DNA of 64,000 bases. It comes from Cepaea nemoralis. Its lineage: Eukaryota > Mollusca > Gastropoda > Stylommatophora > Helicidae. A program made the translations under genes and the position numbers. Positions 60,001 to 64,000 of this stretch are shown piece after piece. The DNA lies in contig JACEFZ010016116.1 of assembly GCA_014155875.1 (NCBI GenBank), forward strand, positions 637,501 through 701,500, in the 5' to 3' direction. Position 1 is the stretch's first letter. Every line of letters starts with the position of its first letter. The notes under the pieces were generated by a model. That model made no database searches. It worked only from the letters and a program-made list of their open reading frames with translations, and had not been told where the DNA came from.

Positions 60001-62953
60001 CTTACACTGATGTAGAAACTGATATACTTTAGCCACATCAACCTTACACTGATGGAGAAACTATATACTTTAGCCACATCAGCCTTATACTGATGTAGAA
60101 ACTGATATACTTTAGCCACATCAAACCTTATACTGATGTAGAAACTGATATACTTTAGCCACATCAACCTTATACTGATGGAGAAACTGATATACTTTAG
60201 CCACATCAACCTTATACTGATGTAGAAACAACAGTAATATGAGGCATCTCTTCTGTAAGACGAATCAGGAACAAGCAATATGAGAGCCTCTTTCTGGCAG
60301 GCTGTAATCAGAGACCCATTCTACAAAGGATGTACTACACAATGATAAAATATTAAGAGAATCATGACAAGCAGCATCCTTTCCAGTGATGGAGGGATCC
60401 ACCAGGGAGCACATTTGTTGCCCAGCTCCACAGAGACCCGTCATCGGTGACATGCAGCCCTGAAGGGAAGAGCAGACCATGCACGACATGGCCAAAACAT
60501 GCTCAGAAAGCCTGAAATCATGGTTTGGAGCTCAACAATGTGGTGATGAATTCATATAAAACAGCATAGATTTTCAGTCGTTCCCTCTTGTCTGCTTACA
60601 GGCGGGTTCTTGTCTAGTACATGCCTGGTTACAATAATCTCCTATAGGCGGTTTGTCTGATACATGCCTGACAAGAATCATTGACTACACAGGTGTATAA
60701 CATTTCACACACTGGCCTTTTTTATTAACATTTTCATTTCTTTTCTGCCTACATTTCTAGATCCCTTTGTCCATCCTTGTCTGTCTGTCCATTCATCCAT
60801 CTGTCTCAATATCTCTCCTAGCCTTTTGGTTTATTCCTTTGTCCATCCATGTCTGTCTGTCCATTCATCCATCTGTCTCAATATCTCTCCTCTGCCTTTT
60901 GGTTTATTTCTGTGTCCATCCATGTCTGTCTGTCCATTCATCCATCTGTCTCAATATCTCTTCTGTCTTCTGGTTTATTCCGCTGTTTTCTAGAACTGAC
61001 TCGTAGACTACCTGAATCAAGATCATACCACTTGACACACAAATGTAGTTCTCCATTTCCCTAATCAGATACCAGAATGTATGAATGTTAATTGTTCCAG
61101 CAGCACACTCAACCAATCAGATAACAGAATGTATGAATGCTAATCATTCTAACAGCACACTCAACCAATCAGATAACAGAATGTATGAATGCTAATCATT
61201 CTAACAGCACACTCAACCAATCAGATAACAGAATGTATGAATGCTAATCATTCTAACAGCACACTAAACCAATCAGATACCAAAATGTAGGAACACTACA
61301 AGTTCTAATAGCACACTCAACCAATCGGTGTCATTAGCCACTACACACTGCTGGATTTACTGAGGAGGGGATCTGAGCACTTATGGACTGAATTTTTCTA
61401 TGTGCTATGAGGATGATCTGTAACTAATTAACTAACGCAACCAATCAGATGCCAGAATGTATTAATGCTAATCGTTCTAACAGCACACTCAACCAATCAA
61501 ATACCAGAATATATGAATGCTAATTGTTCTAACAGCACACTCAACCAATCATAAACCAGAATGTGTGAATGCTAATCGTTCTAACAGCACACTCAACCAA
61601 TCAGATTCCAGAATGTATGCTAATCGTTCTAACAGCACACTCAACCGGATTCCAGAATGTATGAATGTTAATCGTTCTAACAGCACACTCAACCAATGAA
61701 AATGAACAATAAAAAGAAACAAACCAACAAATCAAACAAAGACAGACAACTCTGTCTCCACAGGAAACAACTCTACAAACACTCTAAAATAGTGGTTCTC
61801 AACCTTTTTCGGCCCATGCACCCCTTCACCGTATGATCAGAACGCCATTCACCCCCCCCCCCCCCCCCCCCCCCCACACACCCCTGTTCTCGCAGCCTGA
61901 CCATGGTTGTAGATTACCAGTCATCGCTTGATTCTCGTAAACGACTTACTTCTCGTAGAGCATTCAGAATGTCTGCATGGTCCATGGCTCGTCTGCTTTC
62001 CACAGTAGTTCTACCTGCAAGCCTGTCAGCCTGCTCATTCCCTTGTACACCTGCATGCCCTGGCATGAAGATGAAACTCTTCTTTGCCAGCCGAGACAGC
62101 TCCAGAGACAGCAACCACTCTTTACGGACCTACCCCATCTCTTACATCCTGACCATACTCATTGAGTCGCTAAGGGCACATGCCCGATTGAATGTGGTTC
62201 TTGTATTAACTGTCAACTGTCATTTACTGCCAATATAGTACCTTGCGGTGTATGGCAGAGGGGTCATTGAGCCTGAGGAATAAAGGCCGCCTGGCTAGTG
62301 CAGTCGCCGCGAACTGTGCAGGTTAGGATTTTCTTTTGCCCCCGACAGAAAAAATTCCGACACCTTACCGAGGGATCGAACCCGGGCCTCCCGAATGAGA
62401 GTCCAGCATTCTAGCCTCTCAGCCAGCCGCTCTTGTATTAACACGATCTTGAAATAATCTTAATTCCCTCTCCCCCCCCCCCCCCCCCATATCCCCCCCG
62501 GGTGGGGGGAGGATTCCCCACAGGTTGAGAACCACTGCTCTAAAACGTCTGCACTAACCACACAATATGCCATATCTTATAATGCTTTAACTTATTGTCC
62601 TCACATAAATGTCTTTTATATGGTTCAACTGAACTGCCTTCAAACAAATGCTCTACTTACAGCCTTCATACAAATGTTCTACTTACGGCCTCCATACAAA
62701 TTCTCTACTTACTGCCTTCATATGAATGTCCTATAATGGTTGTTGGGTCTTTGGCTGCCTCTCCAATGCTGTTCATGGCTCTCATTGTTATTCTGTATGG
62801 CTCATACACAAACCCAGTCGACAGCTCGTAGTGGTTGGTCCTCCAGTCATGTATCGGGACATTCAGTGTGTCCCGTTCCTGCTGAGCTCCCACTCGCAGT
62901 ATCTGCAGCACGTAATGAAATCCTGGCGCATTGTGCTGCAGCGGAGGCATCGG
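35630..62953 (-). CDS. Nrg: Neuroglian/L1CAM-family adhesion receptor, C-terminal part, 10 exons
   Basis: Join on the minus strand: 62953-62713, 57945-57812, 55889-55679, 51644-51522, 48676-48494, 47775-47656, 45124-44966, 42081-41893, 37179-37098, 36065-35630. All junctions are AG/GT with matching phases, and the total of 1878 nt is an exact multiple of three. Visible residues: FN3-2 (1-80), FN3-3 (81-195), FN3-4 (196-297), FN3-5 (298-390), helix about 400-424, cytoplasmic tail 425-625. Orthology evidence: the order of FN3 exons, HNAPGFHY in FN3-2, IDDPYAT in FN3-4, EWIRTTDE in FN3-5 and GWFIGM at the membrane match the L1/neuroglian family. The family mediates homophilic axon and glial adhesion. 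The tail lacks FIGQY, the ankyrin-binding motif of canonical members, and ends STFV, a possible PDZ ligand. Upstream Ig domains and FN3-1 should lie beyond 64000. The assignment is firm; tail function is inferred. Confidence 0.92.
36110..36912. repeat. 20-bp minisatellite copying the terminal-exon acceptor, about 40 units
   Basis: On the minus strand the unit reads TTACAGCTACAATGATATTG. The true acceptor and exon start read CTACAG|CTACAACGATGCTG, identical at 16 of 20 positions. The array lies 45 bp upstream of that exon, in transcript orientation. Confidence 0.95.
37098..37179 (-). CDS. Nrg: Neuroglian exon: juxtamembrane cytoplasmic segment
   Basis: Acceptor GATGTTTTCTCCAG, donor AGAGA|GTGAGT. 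Phase 1 in, phase 2 out. Encodes [20 protein letters not shown] and DYYDDR. A short, Tyr- and Asp-rich segment and a candidate for alternative inclusion; skipping it would break the frame. Confidence 0.85.
37343..37610 (+). mobile_element. SINE-like repeat R, second copy (left part)
   Basis: Same family as 7320-7450 plus 9700-9860. GTTAGAGCATTGCTCTGC suggests a tRNA-derived head. It is interrupted after GAACTATCATCT by the GAA-tailed element and resumes at 39250. Confidence 0.7.
37611..39249 (+). mobile_element. GAA-tailed non-LTR element, 1.64 kb
   Basis: Flanked by perfect 12-bp target duplications GAACTATCATCT (37599-37610 and 39250-39261). Starts CTCCCCCGATGTGTCTCCAC, CTTGCCGTGGTGGGGGAGCT and ends GGATGAACGCAAAGAAGAAG. 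A segment of about 230 bp occurs twice (38408-38630 and 38965-39190, both with GCCGGCTCTGCAATTATGGA). No reverse transcriptase or endonuclease was recognised, so it is probably non-autonomous. Confidence 0.9.
39300..40545. repeat. 46-bp minisatellite, about 27 units
   Basis: Unit CATCTGGCTCCTTCAGTAGA followed by TGATGCCATGTAGTGTATGCCTCTGT. High identity with a recurring 2-3-bp indel (GTAGTAG, ATGCTCTG). It lies in the neuroglian intron between the tail and transmembrane exons. Confidence 0.95.
40690..41350 (+). pseudogene. LINE C-terminal fragment
   Basis: Across shifted frames it aligns with 42978-43470: [15 protein letters not shown] start (CTTGTGAAACATGGACTGTT), [27 protein letters not shown] and a terminal zinc-finger-like [20 protein letters not shown]. 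Frameshifts and stops present. Confidence 0.7.
41370..41690. repeat. About 28-bp degenerate minisatellite
   Basis: Units of CAGATGTCATGTAACAGATA followed by TCCTACTG, about 11 copies. Confidence 0.9.
41893..42081 (-). CDS. Nrg: Neuroglian transmembrane exon
   Basis: Acceptor CATTGTATTTGCAG, donor GATA|GTAAGC. Phase 1 in and out. Encodes [20 protein letters not shown], then [24 protein letters not shown] at the membrane entry is a signature of neuroglian and its L1 relatives. If the following intron is retained, translation would end after four more residues. Confidence 0.95.
42155..42270. repeat. Dispersed repeat E, copy 2
   Basis: Aligns with 25676-25790. It lies just upstream (minus sense) of the transmembrane exon. 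Confidence 0.55.
42735..42980. repeat. 62-bp tandem repeat, 4 near-identical units
   Basis: Unit GGAACAGTTCCAGCCAGCTT followed by TATACTTGCATACTAGCGAC and ATGCTAGGAAAT. The last unit runs directly into a LINE fragment that itself begins with the unit end (CTAGGAAATTAAACCACTTC), so part of the unit came from that LINE. Confidence 0.9.
42978..43470 (+). pseudogene. LINE C-terminal fragment
   Basis: Encodes [24 protein letters not shown] text, [37 protein letters not shown] and, after a frameshift, [15 protein letters not shown]. This order is the C-terminus of a non-LTR element family often annotated as a reverse-transcriptase domain protein. 5'-truncated. Confidence 0.75.
43483..43630. repeat. 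Direct repeats flanking a perfect 17-bp inverted repeat
   Basis: Inverted arms TTGTCGCTTAAAAGTGC (43526-43542) and GCACTTTTAAGCGACAA (43554-43570) with an 11-nt loop. On both sides is a block of about 40 bp containing TGCATGATTAGGTTTGCTTT. Confidence 0.9.
43808..44555 (+). pseudogene. LINE reverse-transcriptase C-terminal region, best-preserved copy
   Basis: Two overlapping frames (43830-44201 and 44168-44551) are joined by one frameshift near 44170. Blocks: [93 protein letters not shown]. The catalytic domain is missing. It ends near an (ATTG)n stretch at 44550. Confidence 0.85.
44556..44960. other. Neuroglian intron, nothing recognised
   Basis: No repeat family or exon recognised between the LINE fragment and the FN3-5 exon. 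Confidence 0.4.
44966..45124 (-). CDS. Nrg: Neuroglian exon: FN3-5, C-terminal half
   Basis: Acceptor ATTATCCATAG, donor GCACAT|GTAAGT. Phase 1 in and out. Encodes [36 protein letters not shown] and ends VTTKGT. L-x-P-x-T-x-Y is the standard FN3 E-F turn. Confidence 0.9.
45190..45900. other. Neuroglian intron, nothing recognised
   Basis: AT-rich, single-copy-looking sequence without exon-like structure. Confidence 0.4.
45905..46592 (-). mobile_element. SINE family 2 copy, split by SINE family 3
   Basis: Left part 45905-46097 (GTTGCATATCC, GGCAGTCTGCTTCCAAATCA) and right part 46536-46592 (GGATTACACATTACATCGGT, CCCCTTTGCCACAGAGCCAG) align continuously with 63045-63290. Confidence 0.85.
46098..46535 (-). 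mobile_element. tRNA-derived SINE family 3, complete with target duplication
   Basis: Flanked by 9-bp duplications GAATGCTGT (46089-46097 and 46536-46544). On the minus strand: box A-like GCTGAGTGGTCTTGAAG, box B GGGTTCTAGCCCC, a body of about 330 bp, and a tail of (ACTAAA)-type repeats. A poly-C tract lies before the tRNA-like head. Confidence 0.9.
46860..47055 (+). mobile_element. SINE family 2, plus-oriented copy
   Basis: GGTTACGGAAGTGATTCATA (head), GGTTCAAAACACAGC (box B-like), GATCGTTCAGAAAGCAATGA and TCCTGTAAAGGACATGCAAC (tail block) are the reverse complements of the blocks at 63045-63290. Confidence 0.8.
47065..47235. repeat. Short degenerate repeat (CTTGTCACATGGCTGATC)
   Basis: Five or six partial units of CACATGGCTGATCATCTCCC type. 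Confidence 0.75.
47656..47775 (-). CDS. Nrg: Neuroglian exon: FN3-5, N-terminal half
   Basis: Acceptor TATTTTCTCTCGCAG, donor AATCAG|GTGAGT. Phase 1 in and out. Encodes [20 protein letters not shown] and VVFVEYRKS, the A-C strands with the conserved W. One potential N-glycosylation site (NVS). Confidence 0.9.
48065..48370. repeat. 42-bp minisatellite, about 7 units
   Basis: Unit CAACAAATGGTCATTTCCAC followed by CATCAGGGCACACGAGAACAGA. The period is a multiple of three and gives open frames on both strands. Confidence 0.95.
48494..48676 (-). CDS. Nrg: Neuroglian exon: FN3-4, C-terminal half
   Basis: Acceptor TGTTGTGATTCTAG, donor GGAC|GTGAGT. Phase 1 in and out. Encodes [40 protein letters not shown] and ends TTKPG. 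The I-x-D-P-x-A-T, L-x-G-L pattern follows neuroglian FN3-4 closely. Confidence 0.92.
48710..48985. repeat. 17-bp minisatellite, about 16 units
   Basis: Unit AGTCTGTGACAAAGTTT. It starts about 35 bp upstream (minus sense) of the FN3-4 exon acceptor but does not resemble it. Confidence 0.95.
49130..49268 (+). mobile_element. GAA-tailed non-LTR element, short copy
   Basis: Perfect 11-bp target duplications GATTAGAACAA (49119-49129 and 49269-49279). Only the last 139 bp of the family are present, ending GGATGAACGCAGAAGAAGAA. The target is at the 5' edge of a LINE fragment. Confidence 0.9.
49269..49780 (+). pseudogene. LINE C-terminal fragment, second copy of the 43808 family
   Basis: [36 protein letters not shown] and, after frameshifts, a diverged FFGHV and [10 protein letters not shown] block. 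More decayed than 43808-44555. Confidence 0.8.
49810..50160. repeat. About 57-bp minisatellite, about 6-7 units
   Basis: Unit GGTACTTGAAATATGAAACA, TGAATAAACTTGGCTGCCAG, CGTGCACA with length variants. It has open frames in several phases ([16 protein letters not shown]), not a gene. Confidence 0.9.
50380..50565. repeat. About 24-bp degenerate repeat
   Basis: Units of AAATCCAGATCTTCTTGTCA type, about 7. Confidence 0.85.
50566..51515. other. Neuroglian intron, nothing recognised
   Basis: A short duplication of TTCTGTGTGTAAAGTGG (50970, 51030) is the only structure noted. Confidence 0.4.
51522..51644 (-). CDS. Nrg: Neuroglian exon: FN3-4, N-terminal half
   Basis: Acceptor TTTCTCTTGTCAG, donor AGTTAG|GTGGGT. 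Phase 1 in and out. Encodes [39 protein letters not shown]. The W and G-Y-x-x-x-Y are standard FN3 positions. Confidence 0.9.
51647..51755. repeat. About 38-bp repeat abutting the FN3-4 acceptor, 3 units
   Basis: Units ACAAGAGAAACATTCACTTG and variants. On the minus strand each contains GTTTCTCTTGT; the unit next to the exon ends GTTTCTCTTGTCAG, the splice acceptor. Confidence 0.8.
51845..52065 (+). mobile_element. SINE family 2, plus-oriented copy
   Basis: GCGGACGTGATTCATAATGC, GCGTTCGAAACACAG (box B-like), GGTCGTTCAGAAAGCAATGG and TCCTGTAAAGGATATGCACC, ending in an A-rich stretch. Confidence 0.85.
52476..53335 (+). pseudogene. LINE reverse-transcriptase fragment (catalytic region onward)
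   Basis: Encodes [16 protein letters not shown], then [19 protein letters not shown] (the catalytic F-A-D-D is changed to F-A-D-N), [31 protein letters not shown], then stops and frameshifts through [11 protein letters not shown] to about 53335. A dead copy. Confidence 0.85.
53340..53405. repeat. Fragment shared with SINE family 5
   Basis: CTTCACTTCGACACCGCAAG, GTACAGGAGGAACATGATGA matches 29575-29635. Confidence 0.65.
53935..55345. repeat. 30-bp minisatellite, about 47 units
   Basis: Unit GAGACAGAACACATCATCCA followed by GTGAGACCAT. Substitutions are limited to a few positions (CCAGTGAG/CCAATGAG/TTCAGTGAG), which suggests unequal exchange. A 338-codon plus frame ([10 protein letters not shown] repeats) and a 341-codon minus frame coexist and are artefacts. 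Confidence 0.97.
55346..55675. other. Neuroglian intron, nothing recognised
   Basis: No repeat or exon structure apart from a short (AAT)n at 55435. Confidence 0.4.
55679..55889 (-). CDS. Nrg: Neuroglian exon: FN3-3, C-terminal half
   Basis: Acceptor ATTGTGTTTAG, donor CAGGAT|GTGAGT. Phase 0 in, phase 1 out. Encodes [40 protein letters not shown] and [15 protein letters not shown]. One potential N-glycosylation site (NMT). Confidence 0.92.
56125..56320. repeat. 33-bp minisatellite, about 6 units
   Basis: Unit ACCCAGCCTAACCTGACCTG followed by GATCCTCACTGGG. Confidence 0.95.
56336..57235. repeat. 21-bp minisatellite, about 43 units
   Basis: Unit ACTGACCACATCACACCCAA and C. Variants (ACCTGAC, ATACCCATC) are ordered in a repeating triplet of units, indicating a 63-bp higher-order period in part of the array. 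Open in several frames; not a gene. Confidence 0.97.
57340..57545. repeat. About 60-bp degenerate repeat, 3 units
   Basis: Units share CTTTTGTTTAGTCTGTCCTC and ACATGTAGTGATATATTAAC. Confidence 0.8.
57812..57945 (-). CDS. Nrg: Neuroglian exon: FN3-3, N-terminal half
   Basis: Acceptor TTTTTCCTACAG, donor TCAAG|GTAAGA. Phase 1 in, phase 0 out. Encodes [28 protein letters not shown] and ends GEFRGFK. F-x-G-F/Y-K before the exon break matches family FN3-3. Confidence 0.9.
58190..60230. repeat. 42-bp minisatellite, about 50 units
   Basis: Unit GAAACTGATATACTTTAGCC followed by ACATCAACCTTATACTGATGTA. Some units lack the GATATACTTTAGCC part, and such short units occur as pairs. Several minus-strand frames of 90-309 codons ([14 protein letters not shown]) are period artefacts. 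Longest array of the window, between FN3-2 and FN3-3. Confidence 0.97.
60240..60760. other. Neuroglian intron, nothing recognised
   Basis: No exon or repeat family identified, apart from a short TCTGATACATGCCTG-like duplication near 60610-60670. Confidence 0.35.
60760..60985. repeat. About 75-bp tandem repeat, 3 units
   Basis: Units share CCATCCATGTCTGTCTGTCC, ATTCATCCATCTGTCTCAAT and ATCTCTCCT. They give Ser/Ile/His-rich open frames that are not coding. Confidence 0.9.
61060..61700. repeat. 52-bp minisatellite, about 11 units, interrupted
   Basis: Unit CAGAATGTATGAATGCTAAT followed by CGTTCTAACAGCACACTCAA and CCAATCAGATAC. An unrelated insert at about 61325-61435 shares TTCTATGTGC.ATGAGGATGA with repeat D near 15590. 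Confidence 0.93.
61914..62114 (-). pseudogene. LINE RNase H fragment
   Basis: [32 protein letters not shown] matches the C-terminal part of a LINE RNase H domain (H-x-G-x-x-G-N-E-x-A-D). Lies within the hAT element. Confidence 0.8.
62335..62440 (-). mobile_element. tRNA-derived SINE head, family 4
   Basis: On the minus strand: GGCTGAGAGGCTAGAATGC (box A-like) and CCCGGGTTCGATCCCTCGG (box B). Not a functional tRNA, since the anticodon arm and acceptor do not pair. Confidence 0.7.
62590..62740. repeat. 26-bp tandem repeat copying the FN3-2 donor
   Basis: GTAAGTAG on the minus strand recurs at exact 26-bp steps (ACTTAC at 62655, 62681 and 62707). The right-most is the exon donor. Each is preceded by a GTATGAAGGC-like end of the exon. 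Confidence 0.88.
62713..62953 (-). CDS. Nrg: Neuroglian exon: FN3-2
   Basis: Acceptor TTGACTTTCAG, donor AGGCA|GTAAGT. Phase 0 in, phase 1 out. Encodes [34 protein letters not shown] and [18 protein letters not shown]-x-x-x-HN-x-P-x-FHY and the following DWR are close to Drosophila neuroglian FN3-2. The first strands of the domain must lie on an upstream exon beyond 64000. Confidence 0.92.
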
Positions 62954-63044
62954 CTGAAAGTCAAGGACAAACACAGACACAATTACACATCACCAGACAT
63001 GTTGTGAAGATGATGAGGCAAAGACTACTGCACTGACAGTTTTT

Positions 63045-63290
63045 AAAAAGTCAGTTGCATATCCATTATGGTATGTCGCAGTCAACCCTAGCATCTTTTA
63101 GCTGTTTGTGATCTCTTGGCAAGTTTATGTTCAGTAGTTTGCCATTGCTTTCTGAACAACTGGCACCGATACCATTTTATAAAAATCCCTACGCAAGGCA
63201 GTCTGCTGCCAAATTGCCTGCAGTGGTGTTTCAAACGCGGTATGCGGGATTACAAACTGCATCCGTATCCCCTTTGCCACTGAGCCAGCG
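63045..63290 (-). mobile_element. SINE family 2, copy with clear tRNA-like head
   Basis: On the minus strand the head reads CTGGCTCAGTGGCAAAGGGG (box A-like) then CCGCGTTTGAAACACC (box B-like), followed by the conserved body. Best copy for recognising the family as tRNA-derived. Confidence 0.85.
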
Positions 63291-63299
63291 CTGACAGTA

Positions 63300-63530
63300 A
63301 AACTGACAACATTACACTTGTGGAGATGACTGTTAGCAGAAGTTTACAAACAATGTCTGTGTGAAATTAAATATAAATGTATGCTTGGCTAAGTGATATT
63401 TAGTATAAAGTCATAACTATATAATATACAATATCTCTTTATACATACACTCTAAATAAAATAACATATATTATAAATACATTATAGATCAATATAATAT
63501 ATGTTAAGAAACAACATCTATGAAAAATTA
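63300..63530. other. AT-rich neuroglian intron
   Basis: Nothing recognised. Confidence 0.4.
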
Positions 63531-63536
63531 TATATG

Positions 63537-64000
63537 ATGGGTGCTTCAAATGAAAACCTTAAAAGTGTGACAGAAATGACAATAACCATGCCATTGTCTT
63601 GTAACCTGTCAATATTGTTGTTAAGGATGTTAAGAGTGTTAAGCACACAACATCATGGTACAGACAAACACAGTGACATCATAAGAACAGTTTAAAAATG
63701 GCTGCTCCACTTTTGACATTCACCAAAGAGGAGCAGCGTTCTGTTTTCCGTTTTTTGATAAGTGAAGAAATGCTTCTGTGAATGCAGGTCCAGTATGGTG
63801 ATGCATGCCTCACAGTCCAGCAAGTGTATGAGTGGAGTAGGAAGATTCAAAATGGCGTGACTTCTGTGACAGACTGTTCATGACCAGGTCAGGCACATTG
63901 ATTAGTAACCCCACATTTGATTTTTCTACAGGAAGGGAAGCTTCATTATCAGAGGACCTGCAATGAATGCAGTGGTGACTACATTGAAAAATGATACATT
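63537..64000 (+). pseudogene. mariner transposase N-terminal fragment, cut by the window end
   Basis: GGGTGCTTCAAATGAAAACC at 63539 looks like the 5' terminal repeat. ATG at 63698 starts APLLTFTKEEQRSVFRFL and stops after 27 codons; after a frameshift VQYGDACLTVQQVYEWSRKI continues the helix-turn-helix region to another stop. The catalytic D,D residues would lie beyond the window. A dead copy, different from the fold-back at 28610. Confidence 0.8.

Larger units (their letters stand above)
61790..62537. mobile_element. hAT-type DNA transposon remnant with nested retroelements
   Basis: Termini AGTGGTTCTCAACC (left) and GGTTGAGAACCACT (right) are inverted repeats of the common hAT form. Perfect 8-bp target duplications CTCTAAAA flank it (61782-61789 and 62538-62545), the hAT target size. 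No transposase; the interior holds an RNase H fragment and a SINE. Confidence 0.92.

Noticed and set aside
58378..60278. Long minus-strand frames resembling a hydrophobic repeat protein ([14 protein letters not shown])
   Set aside because: Period artefact of the 42-bp array between two well-supported neuroglian exons.

Overview
The window looks like animal nuclear DNA, most likely from a lophotrochozoan and probably a gastropod mollusc. Exons are short and bounded by GT/AG sites, introns are kilobases long, and much of the rest is minisatellite arrays, tRNA-derived SINEs, decayed LINEs, and mariner, hAT and LTR elements. No bacterial operon, CRISPR array, rRNA gene or functional tRNA gene was seen. 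The species call is an inference from gene content and repeat style.

Two host genes can be supported, arranged tail to tail. On the plus strand, seven phase-compatible exons between 7074 and 20111 encode a secreted or membrane immunoglobulin-superfamily protein. It has a V-like Ig domain, a second Ig domain and a Cys/Asp-containing tail. The signal-peptide exon and any membrane anchor were not found. On the minus strand, ten exons between 62953 and 35630 join in one frame (1878 nt, 625 codons plus stop). They encode the C-terminal part of a neuroglian/L1CAM-family adhesion receptor: FN3 domains 2 to 5, one transmembrane helix with the family motif GWFIGM, and a 201-residue cytoplasmic tail. 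The tail ends in STFV but has no FIGQY ankyrin-binding motif. The Ig domains and first FN3 domain should lie beyond 64000.

Layout. 1-7073: arrays and a non-autonomous LTR element (2055-6645) inserted in a CA/TA-rich minisatellite. 7074-20111: Ig gene, with a three-level nest of retroelements in its first visible intron (7320-9860). 20112-35265: intergenic arrays, SINE copies, a mariner fold-back and a 1.28-kb tandem duplication carrying LINE reverse-transcriptase sequence. 35265-62953: neuroglian gene, whose introns hold long arrays (20, 46, 42, 17, 48, 30, 21 and 42 bp periods), LINE remnants, a SINE inserted in a SINE, and a hAT element. 62954-64000: next neuroglian intron, with a SINE and a broken mariner.

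The most unusual signal is a recurring link between minisatellites and exon borders. In four places the repeat unit copies the adjacent border itself: the exon-2 donor of the Ig gene, and in neuroglian the donor at 62713, the acceptor at 36065 and the stop codon at 35630. In three more places an array runs up to an acceptor and supplies its pyrimidine tract. A further array (23165-23970) repeats a unit shaped like a micro-exon. Most long uninterrupted reading frames in the window come from these arrays and are not genes.
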